DNA of 64,000 bases from Roseiarcus sp963832305 (GCA_963832305.1 CAWHTU010000018.1:124001-188000), one strand, 5' to 3'; shown: positions 48,986-58,439, counted from the first letter of the stretch. Notes: a model not told the origin generated them from the sequence alone. Made by a program: numbers and translations.

Positions 48986-49360
48986 ATGGCGAACGCGACA
49001 GGCGAGGTGGTCGAAACTCCGACCCAGGATTTGCCGTTCAAGGCGGTCATCGCGACCGAGGGCAAGATCCTCCGAGAGCGGTACTTTGCCTCTCGTCCTG
49101 CCGCGGAGGCCTTCATCGTCGAGACGCTGAAGGAAATGGCCAAAACCGATGGCGCTGGCGAGCCTGCGCCGGCCGGCGGCGCGATCGGCGAGGTCGTCGA
49201 AACGCCAACCCAGGAATTACCGTTCAAAGTGTGCATTTCGACCGAAGGGAAAATCGCTCAGGAACGGTTTTTCCCCTCTCGCCTGGCGGCGGAGCTGTTT
49301 CTTGTCGAGACGCTCCAGGAAATGTCGAGAACCGTCGCCGAACAAGGCCGCGTGGACTAA
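48986..49360 (+). CDS. Small protein made of two tandem copies of a 49-residue unit
   Basis: A 124-residue protein with no signal or membrane segment. Residues 6-54 (GEVVETPTQDLPFKAV...) and 68-116 (GEVVETPTQELPFKVC...) are clearly the same unit: shared features are TEGKI, ER[YF]F, SR-AAE-F and VETL-EM. The repeat period is 62 residues (186 bp). The linker is Ala/Gly/Pro-rich. I recognise no family. AAGGAG precedes the ATG (48986). It is followed 17 bp later by an FAD monooxygenase, probably one operon, and is divergent from the HxlR–MATE operon. Confidence 0.75.
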   Translation: MANATGEVVETPTQDLPFKAVIATEGKILRERYFASRPAAEAFIVETLKEMAKTDGAGEPAPAGGAIGEVVETPTQELPFKVCISTEGKIAQERFFPSRLAAELFLVETLQEMSRTVAEQGRVD

Positions 49361-49377
49361 AGCCAAAAGGGCGCACA

Positions 49378-50893
49378 ATGGCTCAGTCCTCTTCCGCCCA
49401 GCCCGTCCTGATTGTCGGCGCCGGCCCGGCCGGGTTGTTCGCCGCTTGCGAACTGGCGCGCCATGGCGTCAAACCGCGGATCGTCGAACAAAGGCTCGCG
49501 CCGCATCATGAGACACGCGGGACGGCGCTCCAGCCGGCCGTGCTCGACATCGTCGAACGGGCGGGCATGATCGAGCCGTTCCTCAGCGCCGGCGTGCATA
49601 TCAAGCACAGTGAGCTCATGGGTCCGGGCATGCGGCGGATTACAACCGCCGACTTCGGCGGGGTCGGCTGCCGCCATGAATTCCAGTGCAGCCAGCCGCA
49701 ATGGCGAACCGAGCAAATCCTGCGCGATCAGCTGGCGGCGTGCGGCGTCAAGGTCGAATATGGCGTCGAGGTCACTGCGATCGAACTCGGCCCGGAGACG
49801 CTTCGGGTCACGCTCGCCGCCGGCGGCCGAACGGAAGTGGTTGAGCCTCGCTATCTTCTCGGCGCCGGCGGCGCGCACGACATCACGCGCCATTCCATGA
49901 ACGAACACCTGGTCGGGGAGACGTACGGAGGAAGATACGTCGTCGCCGACGCCAAGATTGGCCTCGCCATCCCGCCCGAGACCGCCCGCGTCGTGGTCGG
50001 TCCGAGGGGCTTTGTGCTGTTCGCGCCGCTGCCGGACAGCCGCTGGCTCATTTTTGTCAGCCGCGATCAGAGCGATTTGCGCGACGACCCGCCGACGGCG
50101 GCCGAGCTCGGCGCGATGGTCAACGCGCTGGTCGGCGCCGACGTCGGCTTGAGCGGCCTGCAGCTGGGTTTCCTATTTCAAGATGCATCGGCGCGAAGCC
50201 GAGAGTCTCGGCGACGGCCGGCGGTTCTTGCTCGGCGACTCCGGGCACATGTCGAGCCCGCTTGGCGGCGAGGGGATCAACGCCGCATTCATGGACGCAG
50301 CCGACATCGCCTGGAAGCTCGCACTGGTCGCGCGCGGCGCGGCAAAGCCGTCGCTGCTCGAAAGCTACGCGATCGAGCGCGGCATGGCGGACCGCCACGC
50401 GCTCGAAGTGTCCAATGATATTCACGGTCATATCACGGCGCTGGTCGCCGCCTTTCGCGACGGCGGCGCGGGGCCCAAGCTCCCGAAATCGACCGCGGAT
50501 GAAATCGTTTCGGCGGCGCGCCGGCGATCGATGCTCGACGTTTCCTATGCCGGGAGTCCCCTTGTCGGGCAGGCTGGAGCGACCGTCGCCGCGCCCGAGC
50601 CAGGCGCCCGCTTTCCCGATGTCCAGCGGCTCAAGGGCGAGCGCCATCACCTCATCGTGTTCGGCGAGGCCCCGGGTTTGAACAAGATCAGCGCTCGCTG
50701 GAATGGGCTCGTCGTGATCATAGACGGCTCGGCGGAAGGTTTCGACGCGTCGAGGGCGGGCGCGCCCGGCGGCGGCGCCATCCTCGTTCGGCCGGACGGG
50801 TTCATCGGCTTCCGCGCCGCCCCCGCTGACGCTGCGACCATGGCCGCGCTCGATGCCCATCTCGCGACCTATCTGATCAGCGCCGGTGCATGA
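49378..50893 (+). CDS. FAD-dependent monooxygenase (PheA/TetX type, one frameshift)
   Basis: An aromatic-ring-hydroxylase-like flavoprotein. The FAD motif is PVLIVGAGPAGLFAACELARHG, with GDSGHMSSPLGGEGINAAFMDA as the second FAD (GD) motif and RGTALQPAVLDIVERAG as the substrate-side signature. The frame breaks near 50164 (one extra C before the stretch reading WVSYFKMHRREAESLG); repaired length is 504 residues. It ends in a C-terminal thioredoxin-like domain as in phenol hydroxylase-type enzymes. The stop overlaps the trehalase ATG by four bases. Confidence 0.86.
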
Positions 50894-52503
50894 AACCGCG
50901 AATCAGCCTCTCGCTCGCCGCGTTCCTGTTCCTCCTCCATCCGGCGCTTGCGTTCGAGCGGCCCGCCCCGCCGCAAATCCTGTTCGGCGACCTTTACGCC
51001 AACGTCGAGCTGAACCGCATCTTTCCCGACAGCAAGGAATTCGCGGATGCGACGCCGAAATCGCCGCCGGATGACATTCTGGCGCTCTACCGCGCCGAGA
51101 AGCCGCTGACGACGGAAGCGCTCGGGCGCTTCGTCAGCGAGCATTTCGACTTGCCGGCCGCAGTCGCGCTTCCGAGCGCCGCCTCCGCGCCTGCGCCGCT
51201 CCGTCAACACATCGACGCGCTATGGTCGGTCCTGACGCGGGACACGCCCACGGCCCGGCCCTATTCGTCGCTTTTGCCTCTGCCGCGGCCCTATGTCGTT
51301 CCGGGCGGCCGGTTCCGCGAGCTTTATTACTGGGACTCGTATTTCACAATGCTGGGGCTCGCCGAAAGCGGCCGGGCGGACCTGCTCGCGGACATGGTCC
51401 AGAATTTCGCCGCGCTCATCGACGCTTACGGCCACATTCCGAACGGAACCCGGTCCTACTACCTTACCCGCTCGCAGCCGCCGTTCTTCTTCGCCATGGT
51501 CGGGCTTCTTGCTCCGGACAATCCGGCGGCGGCCTTCGCTCGCTATCTGCCGCAACTCCAGACGGAATATGCGTTCTGGATGGAGGGCGCGGAGGGTTTG
51601 GCGGCAGGAGCAGCGCATCGCCGCGCCGTCAAGCTCGACGACGGCTCGATCCTCAACCGCTATTGGGACGACAGCGACGCGCCGCGCGATGAATCCTATG
51701 CCGAGGACGTCGCTCTGGCGCACTCGGTCCCGCGGCCGCCGCAAACGACCTATCGCGAGCTTCGCGCCGCCGCCGAGAGCGGATGGGACTTCAGCTCGCG
51801 CTGGTTCGCCGACGGCCGGACCCTCGGCTCGATCGACACGACCGAGATCGTTCCGGTCGACCTCAATGCGCTCCTGTTCGGGCTCGAGAACGCGATCCGC
51901 GCCGGGTGCGAGCGGTCAGGCGACCGCGATTGCGCCGCCGATTTCGCCCGCCGCGCCGAGGCCCGGCGCGCCGCGATCGACCGCACGCTGTGGGATGAGT
52001 CGCGCGGGGTCTATCTCGATTATCGCTGGACGCTGAAAGAGCCGATCGAGCGCGTCAGCGCCGCGACCCTCTATCCGCTGTTTACCAAGGTAGCGAGCCC
52101 GGCTCAGGCGGCCGCCGTCGCTGCGGCAGTCCGGCGCGAGCTGCTTGAGCCCGGCGGGATCGTGACGACGCCGGTCGAGACCGGCCAGCAATGGGACGCG
52201 CCCAACGGCTGGGCGCCGCTGCAATGGATCGCCGTTCAAGGGCTCAGGAACTTCGGTCTTGACCGGCTCGCCGAGACGATCGCCTGCCGCTTCATGCTCA
52301 ATGTGGAGCGCGTCTATCGTGAGAGCGGCAAGCTGGTCGAGAAATACGACGTGATCGCGAGCGACCGGCCCGGCGGGGGCGGCGAATATCCGACCCAGGA
52401 CGGCTTCGGCTGGACCAATGGCGTGATGCGCAAGCTCATGGCCCTCTATCCCGGCGACGCCGACCTCCCGAACCCGGAGCGCTGCCCCGCCGCAAGCGGG
52501 TGA
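50890..52503 (+). CDS. treA: Alpha,alpha-trehalase (periplasmic, GH37)
   Basis: A 537-residue inverting glycosidase splitting trehalose into two glucose molecules. A Sec signal ends at HPALA. The GH37 signatures PGGRFRELYYWDSYF and QWDAPNGWAPLQW are both intact, as are NGTRSYYLTRSQPP and GGGGEYPTQDGFGWTNGV. Secretion points to use of external trehalose or turnover of periplasmic trehalose during osmotic downshift. Its ATG overlaps the stop of the monooxygenase gene (ATGA), an odd coupling with no obvious metabolic reason. Confidence 0.95.
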   Translation: MKPRISLSLAAFLFLLHPALAFERPAPPQILFGDLYANVELNRIFPDSKEFADATPKSPPDDILALYRAEKPLTTEALGRFVSEHFDLPAAVALPSAASAPAPLRQHIDALWSVLTRDTPTARPYSSLLPLPRPYVVPGGRFRELYYWDSYFTMLGLAESGRADLLADMVQNFAALIDAYGHIPNGTRSYYLTRSQPPFFFAMVGLLAPDNPAAAFARYLPQLQTEYAFWMEGAEGLAAGAAHRRAVKLDDGSILNRYWDDSDAPRDESYAEDVALAHSVPRPPQTTYRELRAAAESGWDFSSRWFADGRTLGSIDTTEIVPVDLNALLFGLENAIRAGCERSGDRDCAADFARRAEARRAAIDRTLWDESRGVYLDYRWTLKEPIERVSAATLYPLFTKVASPAQAAAVAAAVRRELLEPGGIVTTPVETGQQWDAPNGWAPLQWIAVQGLRNFGLDRLAETIACRFMLNVERVYRESGKLVEKYDVIASDRPGGGGEYPTQDGFGWTNGVMRKLMALYPGDADLPNPERCPAASG

Positions 52504-52588
52504 AGTGGGAGGGGGCGAGGCGCAAGGCCTTGCCGACGCCCTGCCGGCGCCCTAGGCATGCGCCGGCAACGAAGCGGGGAGGGTCGCG

Positions 52589-53566
52589 GTGAGCGAAGGC
52601 GTCATGAACAAGGTCCGGCTGGGCCGCACCGGCCTCATGGTCACGCCAATTTGCTGGGGCACATCCGGGATCGGCGACATGCCAGACACCTACGGCTATG
52701 GCGTCGACGAGAAGCGCGCGCGGGCGACGTTGAACGCCATTTTCGACGGGCCTGTCAATTTCATCGACAGCGCGCGCAACTATGGGCTCGGCCGCAGCGA
52801 GGAGCGGGTCGGCGCCGCCATTCGCGAGCGTGGCGGCCTGCCGCCGGGCTTTGTCGTCTCGACCAAGCTCGACCGCGATTTCACGACGAGCGCTTTCGAC
52901 GCCGCCCGGGCGCGCCGCTCCTTCGAGCAGAGCCTCGAGGCGCTCGGGCTCGAGCGCGTCGACCTTCTGCATCTCCACGATCCTGAGCACGCCCGGTCAT
53001 TCAAGGAGGCGACCGCCCGCGACGGCGCGCTCGGCGAACTGTTCCGGATCAAGGAGGAGGGGCTGGCGAAGGCGGTCGGCCTCGCCGCCGGCGTCGTGAC
53101 CCAGATGATGCCGCTGCTCAGCGACTGGGACTTCGACGTGCTGATCACCCACAACCGATTCACCCTCGCCAACCGCAACGCCGACGCGATGCTCAATCTC
53201 GCGCGGGCGCGAGGGATCGCGGTTCTCAACGCGGCGCCTTACGGCAGCGGCGTCCTCGCCAAGGGATCGAGCGCCTATCCCCGCTATGCCTATCAGGAAG
53301 CCTCCGAGACGATGCTCGATCCGATCCGTAGAATCGAAGAGGTCTGCGCGCGCCATGGCGTCCCGCCCGGAGCGGCGGCGCTCCAGTTCTCGCTGCGCGA
53401 CCCGCGCATCGCCTCGACGATCTGCGGCGTGACCAAGCCCGAACGCGTTCAGCAGACGCTCGATTGGGCGAACTTCCCGATTCCGGAAGCCGCGTGGGAA
53501 GAGCTGATGGCATTGCCTTACGCAACCGACGACCCCGAGGCGACGCGCGACTACAAGCTCGGTTGA
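52589..53566 (+). CDS. Aldo/keto reductase (D-threo-aldose/L-fucose dehydrogenase-like)
   Basis: A 325-residue NAD(P)-dependent oxidoreductase. Catalytic Asp and Tyr lie in NFIDSARNYGLGRSEERVG, Lys in VVSTKLDRDF, and His in DLLHLHDPEH. The pattern resembles the L-fucose/D-threo-aldose 1-dehydrogenase branch (pyridoxal dehydrogenase-like). The start is GTG at 52589 after GGGGAGGG. An ATG six codons in is an alternative. It follows trehalase by 85 bp on the same strand and may share its transcript. Confidence 0.88.
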   Translation: MSEGVMNKVRLGRTGLMVTPICWGTSGIGDMPDTYGYGVDEKRARATLNAIFDGPVNFIDSARNYGLGRSEERVGAAIRERGGLPPGFVVSTKLDRDFTTSAFDAARARRSFEQSLEALGLERVDLLHLHDPEHARSFKEATARDGALGELFRIKEEGLAKAVGLAAGVVTQMMPLLSDWDFDVLITHNRFTLANRNADAMLNLARARGIAVLNAAPYGSGVLAKGSSAYPRYAYQEASETMLDPIRRIEEVCARHGVPPGAAALQFSLRDPRIASTICGVTKPERVQQTLDWANFPIPEAAWEELMALPYATDDPEATRDYKLG

Positions 53567-53597
53567 GCTCCCTATCGCGCCATGGGCCTGCCGCCGA

Positions 53598-54419
53598 TCA
53601 GAGCGAGCCGCACGACCCGGTGCAGGCGACTGTGATCGTTGCCTCGAGGGTCTTGCCGCCGCTTTGGAAACGCGGCCCGTCGTAAGAGCAGGTGATCACG
53701 CCGGCCGGGAGCGTGCTGTCGCTGCCCGGCCCTCCGACCAAAGTAAATGTCGCGGAATCGAAAGCGGCCGTTCCCATCTCGCTCTTCATCTGATTGATCG
53801 AGGCAGGACCGACGACGGGCTGTCCATTTGCGACGTTGACGATCGCGGAATCGCTGGTGTAGCCCGGCCCGGGCGGGCTGAATGGCGAGGCCGGGAAGCT
53901 GCTTCCCTTCAAAGTCGCAAGACATGGCGGGAGCACGCAATCGAATTGGCCTCGGTTCAGGCCGTTCACGTTGCAGGTCGTATTCTTCGGAGCGGCCTGC
54001 CAGACCGCGACGACCGTCGGCGTAAGCTCTGCATAGGCGCAGCCCGGAGTCGGAAGCACCCTCCCACGAATCGACCGCCTCCAGATCAGAGTGGCGTGCC
54101 CAGAAAACTTCACGACGTTTGAACTGCCCGGGGGTCCGAAATTCCATACCCCGCTGCCCCCGCTCGTCATCACATTGGCCGATCTCGGCGGGCAACCCGG
54201 CGGATGGACCGAGCGAAAGGAATCAAAGCTGATCGGCGCAAACTGGCAAACCAGATCGCTGCCCACCATGCCGGTCGCGAACGATGAACCCAACGCCGAG
54301 CTTGGCGCCAGGTTCGGGCTCAGTTTCAGCGTGGTCGGGCAAGTGACGGTCGGACCAGCCTCGGCGCGCCCGGCCGACAACAGCAGGAGCAGGCAGAGGC
54401 ACAAAATCGCCCTGAGCAT
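53598..54419 (-). CDS. Secreted cysteine-containing protein, function unknown
   Basis: A 273-residue exported protein: signal peptide LRAILCLCLLLLLSAGRAEA, then a Gly/Pro/Ser-rich mature part with paired cysteines (TVTCPTTLK, LVCQFAPIS, HPPGCPPRS, GCAYAEL, TTCNVNG, FDCVLPPCL, VITCSYDG, ACTGSC), suggesting disulfides. No domain is recognised. The ATG at 54419 begins a clean signal peptide; an upstream extension to 54479 is less likely. It is the downstream neighbour of the GMC oxidoreductase on the same strand. Confidence 0.65.
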   Translation of the reverse strand: MLRAILCLCLLLLLSAGRAEAGPTVTCPTTLKLSPNLAPSSALGSSFATGMVGSDLVCQFAPISFDSFRSVHPPGCPPRSANVMTSGGSGVWNFGPPGSSNVVKFSGHATLIWRRSIRGRVLPTPGCAYAELTPTVVAVWQAAPKNTTCNVNGLNRGQFDCVLPPCLATLKGSSFPASPFSPPGPGYTSDSAIVNVANGQPVVGPASINQMKSEMGTAAFDSATFTLVGGPGSDSTLPAGVITCSYDGPRFQSGGKTLEATITVACTGSCGSL

Positions 54420-54560
54420 CGTCGGACATTCCCGGATAAGCGCCGAGGGCAACCTGCGCGATTTCTCCGGATCGGACAAGCGCGATCCTCGGCCGTGTCG
54501 CGTGCGCGTGCGGCGGGACGTCGTTCGCCAGCGGGCGCCCCCGGCCCGCCGACCGGCCTC

Positions 54561-56138
54561 TTACCCGAGAGCCATCACGCTTTCGGCGGCGCGGCAAGCG
54601 ATCTGCATGATCGTGAGTGTCGGGTTGGCGCTGCCTGACGAGGGAAACGCTGCGGCGCTGGCGACGAAGACATTCGGGACTGCATGGCACGCCAGGCGCG
54701 GATTGACGACCGACGTGCGAGGATCCAGGCCCATGCGCGCCGTTCCGGCGGGATGGCGAGTGTCCACCGCCCGCTCGATCAGATCCTCCTCGTCTGGTTC
54801 GACGGACCAGGCGACAGGACTCGTCGCGTGAAGAGAGGTCGATCGCCAAAAGCGGCGCGCCCGCCGCAAGACCGAGCGAAGAGTTCGTCGGTCGGCGGCG
54901 GTCCTCCGCCAATCCATCAGCAGCATCGGCACGCCAAACGGGTCTCGCCGATCGGCGAGCGTGAGGCGCGAAAGCGAGCTCGGGACTTGCTCGATCCGCG
55001 CGTCGATGAAGAGATCGACGGATGGACCGAGGTACATCTGGTTGTGCCGCAGCCTCCAATAGAGGGAGGGGGCGAAGCTCCGGAGGTCCTTCGCAATCTC
55101 GGCGTTCGGCAGAAGCTCGAGCAATCGGCGAGCCTGCGCCGATTTTCCCAGGTTGCGGACATAGTGATGGATCGAGCCCGGCCGGAACTCGGGGCGGATC
55201 GTGACATACCCGCTAGCGGCCTCGTCTTCGCGCTGGGCCTTGGCCGTGGTCTCAAGGTGGAGAGAGCGCCGAGTCGTTCCGCCGACATGATAGCCGAAGA
55301 TGTGATTGGTTTGCTTGCCGTCCCGAGGCAGCAGGCGCCCGGCCTCGATTTTGAGATGGTCGATAAAGTATCGACCCAGCGCTTGGCATCCAAAGAACGC
55401 GCGATGGTTCGTCAGTTCGTCAAGCAGAAGCAAAAGCCGGGTTGTTTCCAGAGTTCCAGCCGCGAGGATGAAGCAGCCAGCCGTGACGGTCAGACACCTG
55501 CCATTGATGCTTCTGGCCTTGACGCTCTTAAGACGGCCCGTCGCGTCATCGACAATGAAGCCGCACACGGTCGCGTTGAGCCAGACCGTTGGATTCGCCC
55601 TGTTCGCGATCATCTCACGAAGGACGTGTGCGATATTGCGCCGTCGAAATGTCGGCCATTTCGACCACCTCGCTGCCATGTCCTCGTGACCGCCGCGCAG
55701 AGGGTCGTCGGGGACCAGAGGCGACGCGGGCATGCTCTCGTAAGGGCTTTGATCCAGCCGAAACAGGCGTTCGATTTCGGGAGCCGAACGGTCGAGCTCG
55801 GCCATGCCGATCGGCCAACCGCACAGGCCGAGGTAATCCCTCGGCTCAATGTCGTGGGGGGCAAGCGGCATCATTCGGCCGCCCCAGGCGTTCGACGTGC
55901 CGCCTAAAGCGCGCACCCGGCCGGCGACGGCGGTTTGGTACGTTTCCGTCGCTTGCTCGATGACGTTGAATGGGTCGAATACGCGATTGGGTCTTCGGCC
56001 GCCGCTCTCGAGGACGACAACGTGGCGTTGCGAGGCGCTGAGCCGGTAGGCCGCAATCAAACCCGCTATGCCGCCGCCAATGACGCACACGCTACAATTC
56101 GCGGCTGGCTCGGAGTCCTCCGCCAGGTCACGGATCAT
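54561..56138 (-). CDS. GMC-family FAD oxidoreductase
   Basis: A 525-residue flavoenzyme of the glucose-methanol-choline type. The N-terminal FAD motif is VCVIGGGIAGLIAAYRL, the substrate-side segment RALGGTSNAWGGRMMPL, and the C-terminal GMC signature HPAGTARMG with NPRLACHAVPNVFVASAAAFPSSG plus NPTLTIMQIA carries the catalytic His/Asn. The ATG at 56138 (AGGGGG site) is preferred over an extension to 56255. No signal peptide. The substrate is an alcohol or sugar, unidentified; a small gluconate 2-dehydrogenase-type subunit is not adjacent. Confidence 0.85.
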   Translation of the reverse strand: MIRDLAEDSEPAANCSVCVIGGGIAGLIAAYRLSASQRHVVVLESGGRRPNRVFDPFNVIEQATETYQTAVAGRVRALGGTSNAWGGRMMPLAPHDIEPRDYLGLCGWPIGMAELDRSAPEIERLFRLDQSPYESMPASPLVPDDPLRGGHEDMAARWSKWPTFRRRNIAHVLREMIANRANPTVWLNATVCGFIVDDATGRLKSVKARSINGRCLTVTAGCFILAAGTLETTRLLLLLDELTNHRAFFGCQALGRYFIDHLKIEAGRLLPRDGKQTNHIFGYHVGGTTRRSLHLETTAKAQREDEAASGYVTIRPEFRPGSIHHYVRNLGKSAQARRLLELLPNAEIAKDLRSFAPSLYWRLRHNQMYLGPSVDLFIDARIEQVPSSLSRLTLADRRDPFGVPMLLMDWRRTAADRRTLRSVLRRARRFWRSTSLHATSPVAWSVEPDEEDLIERAVDTRHPAGTARMGLDPRTSVVNPRLACHAVPNVFVASAAAFPSSGSANPTLTIMQIACRAAESVMALG

Positions 56139-56374
56139 CTGGCCCCCTGGGAGAATAATCTGGCGCGGGACGCCCCGACCCCGGGTCCGAGCCAAAAACC
56201 CGAACGCCGTGAGACGGCCCAATGTTCCGTGGGAGCGAGGAAATAAATGAGCCATTCTAACTCGTGTTTTAGTGCAGGGGATTTCGCTTTGCTCCCTTGA
56301 CCTTTTTGCTCCCTTGGGCGCACGAAGTCCGCTGTCTCCACCCGAGTGAGTTCGGGCGGCTCGCTGGGATCGTC

Positions 56375-57391
56375 ATGCTCGAAACCACCGTCGCCGGCAG
56401 CTTGCCCAAGCCCCTCTGGCTCGCCGAGCCGGAGAAGCTCTGGCCCGCCTGGCGGCTCGAGGGCGCCGCACTTGCCGGAGGCAAGACCGACGCGACCATC
56501 CTGGCGGTCAAGCTGCAGGAAGACGCCGGCATCGACATCGTCAGCGACGGCGAGCAGGCGCGCATCCACTTCGTGCATGGATTTCTCGCCAATCTCGACG
56601 GCATCGATTTTGCTCGAAGGCAGACGATCGGCATTCGCGCCGACCGCTACAAGGCCGAGGTGCCGACCGTGACCGGCCCGATCCGCCGCAAGGGCCCGGT
56701 GCATCGGGCCGAAGCGAGCGCGGCCCGCGCCCACACCAAACGCAAGCTCAAATTCACCCTGCCGGGTCCGATGACCATCGTCGACACCATCGCCGACGAG
56801 CATTACCGCGACCGCCCCACGCTCGCCCACGCCTTCGCGGCGGCGCTGAACGAGGAGGCGCGCGAACTCGCGGCGCTCGGCGTCGACGTGGTCCAGTTCG
56901 ACGAGCCGGCCTTCAACGTCTACATGCGCGAGGTCAGGGACTGGGGCGTCGCGGCGCTCGAGCGCGCCGCCCAAGGCCTCGAATGCACGACCGCCGTCCA
57001 TATCTGCTACGGCTACGGGATCAAGGCCAACACGGACTGGAAGGCGACGCTTGGCGAGCGCTGGCGCCAGTACGAGGAAACCTTTCCCGCGATCGCCAGG
57101 AGCCGGATCGGCCAGGTCTCGCTCGAATGCCGCAACTCGAAGGTGCCGATCGAGCTGATCGGCCTGCTCAAGGGCAAGGACGTGCTGGTCGGCTGCATCG
57201 ACGTAGCGTCGGATGTCGTCGAGACGCCGGAGGACGTGGCCGCGACGATCCGCGCCGCGCTTCCCTACGTCCCGGCCGAACGGCTCTACCCCTGCACCAA
57301 TTGCGGCATGGCTCCCATGGCCGCGGGAATCGCCTACGCCAAGCTCGCGGCGCTGGCGGCCGGGGCGGAGCTGGCGCGGAAGGCGATGTGA
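56375..57391 (+). CDS. Cobalamin-independent methionine synthase-like (MetE C-terminal domain only)
   Basis: A 338-residue stand-alone MetE catalytic domain. Zinc ligands are visible in VHICYGYG (His, Cys), SLECRNSK (Glu region) and LYPCTNCGMAPM (Cys). TVAGSLPKP at the N-terminus and FDEPAFNVYM in the centre are family features. The MetE N-terminal half that binds the folate tail is missing, as in the archaeal-type core enzymes that use methylcobalamin or a corrinoid protein as methyl donor. It may make methionine or another methylthioether; the donor is unknown. Confidence 0.85.
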   Translation: MLETTVAGSLPKPLWLAEPEKLWPAWRLEGAALAGGKTDATILAVKLQEDAGIDIVSDGEQARIHFVHGFLANLDGIDFARRQTIGIRADRYKAEVPTVTGPIRRKGPVHRAEASAARAHTKRKLKFTLPGPMTIVDTIADEHYRDRPTLAHAFAAALNEEARELAALGVDVVQFDEPAFNVYMREVRDWGVAALERAAQGLECTTAVHICYGYGIKANTDWKATLGERWRQYEETFPAIARSRIGQVSLECRNSKVPIELIGLLKGKDVLVGCIDVASDVVETPEDVAATIRAALPYVPAERLYPCTNCGMAPMAAGIAYAKLAALAAGAELARKAM

Positions 57392-57412
57392 GGCGAGGGC
57401 GCCCGGCCGGGG

Positions 57413-58156
57413 CTACATCGCAAATCCGCCATCGACGATGAAGGCCTGGCCGGTCGCGAAGGCGCTCTCGTCGGAGGCGAGGTAGACGGCGATCGCGGCG
57501 ATCTCCTCCGGCTTGCCGAGCCGCCCCATCGGCTGACGGTCGACGAATTCCTGGCGGATCTTCTCGAGCGGCTCGCCCCGCGAACGGCTCTGCGCCTCGA
57601 TGCGCCCGTCGAGCGACGGGCTTTCGATCGTGCCGGGGCAGATGGCGTTGCAGCGCACGCCCCTGCGGATGAAGTCGGCCGCAACCGCCTTGGTGAGGCC
57701 GATCACCGCCGCTTTCGACGCGCCATATACGTGGCGGTTGGGGATTCCGCGCACCGAGGATGCGCCGGATGCGATGTTGACGATCGAGCCTTTGCCCTTC
57801 TCGAGCATCCCCGGCAAAAAGGCGCGGATCGTGCGGTGCATCGATTTGACGTTGACGTCGAACGAGAAGTCCCAGTCGGCGTCCGAGCAGTCGAGCACGG
57901 TTCCGTGATGGACGAAGCCGGCGCAGTTGAAGAGGACGTCGATTGTGCCGATCTCGCGGGCCAGCGCTTCGACCGCCTCGCTCGAACGCACGTCGAGCTT
58001 GCGCTTATCGGCGTCGAGGCCAGCGAGGCCGCCGACGTCGATGTCGGTCGCGATCACCCGGGCGCCCTCTCGCGCGAACGCTTGCGCCGTCGCGCGACCG
58101 ATGCCCGCCGCCGCCGCCGTCAGCACCGCCGTCTTTCCCGCCAATCGTCCCGCCAT
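57413..58156 (-). CDS. Short-chain dehydrogenase, BDH2-like
   Basis: A 247-residue NAD-dependent oxidoreductase. The nucleotide motif is VLTAAAAGIGRA, NAG is present as FNCAGFVHHGTVLDC, the catalytic Ser lies in NIASGASS, and Tyr144/Lys148 in NRHVYGASK. The FVHHGTVLDC stretch, VAADFIRRGVRCNAICPGT and YLASDESAFATGQ closely match human BDH2 (DHRS6; 3-hydroxybutyrate/4-oxoproline reductase) from memory, including the Arg in the substrate site. Bacterial relatives are often annotated as sugar-acid dehydrogenases such as 2-keto-3-deoxy-L-fuconate dehydrogenase. Convergent with the MetE-like gene, 21 bp apart. Confidence 0.88.
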   Translation of the reverse strand: MAGRLAGKTAVLTAAAAGIGRATAQAFAREGARVIATDIDVGGLAGLDADKRKLDVRSSEAVEALAREIGTIDVLFNCAGFVHHGTVLDCSDADWDFSFDVNVKSMHRTIRAFLPGMLEKGKGSIVNIASGASSVRGIPNRHVYGASKAAVIGLTKAVAADFIRRGVRCNAICPGTIESPSLDGRIEAQSRSRGEPLEKIRQEFVDRQPMGRLGKPEEIAAIAVYLASDESAFATGQAFIVDGGFAM

Positions 58157-58352
58157 GCGCGCGCTCCTCCCCCGCCTGATCCGGCCGCCCTCTCGGCGGC
58201 GCCCGGCGAGCTTCTAGGCGAGATCGCCCCGTCTTCCTAGCCGCGGGCGACGATTTCGCCGCGCGGCGCGGATATTGCCAAGACAGGGCAAACCGGCATA
58301 GAGAGCAGCGCCGTTCGAGACGCGCCCCCGGGCGCCATCAGTTTTCGACCGG

Positions 58353-58428
58353 GCCGCAATAGCTCAGCTGGTAGAGCACGTCATTCGTAATGATGGGGTC
58401 GGGAGTTCGAATCTCTCTTGCGGCACCA
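58353..58428 (+). tRNA. tRNA-Thr (CGT)
   Basis: Acceptor GCCGCAA/TTGCGGC, D-arm AGCTCAGCTGGTAGAGC, anticodon stem CGTCA/TGATG around loop TTCGTAA (anticodon CGT), T-arm GGGAGTTCGAATCTCTC and an encoded CCA. It reads ACG codons. Confidence 0.95.
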
Positions 58429-58439
58429 CAATCTTCCAG

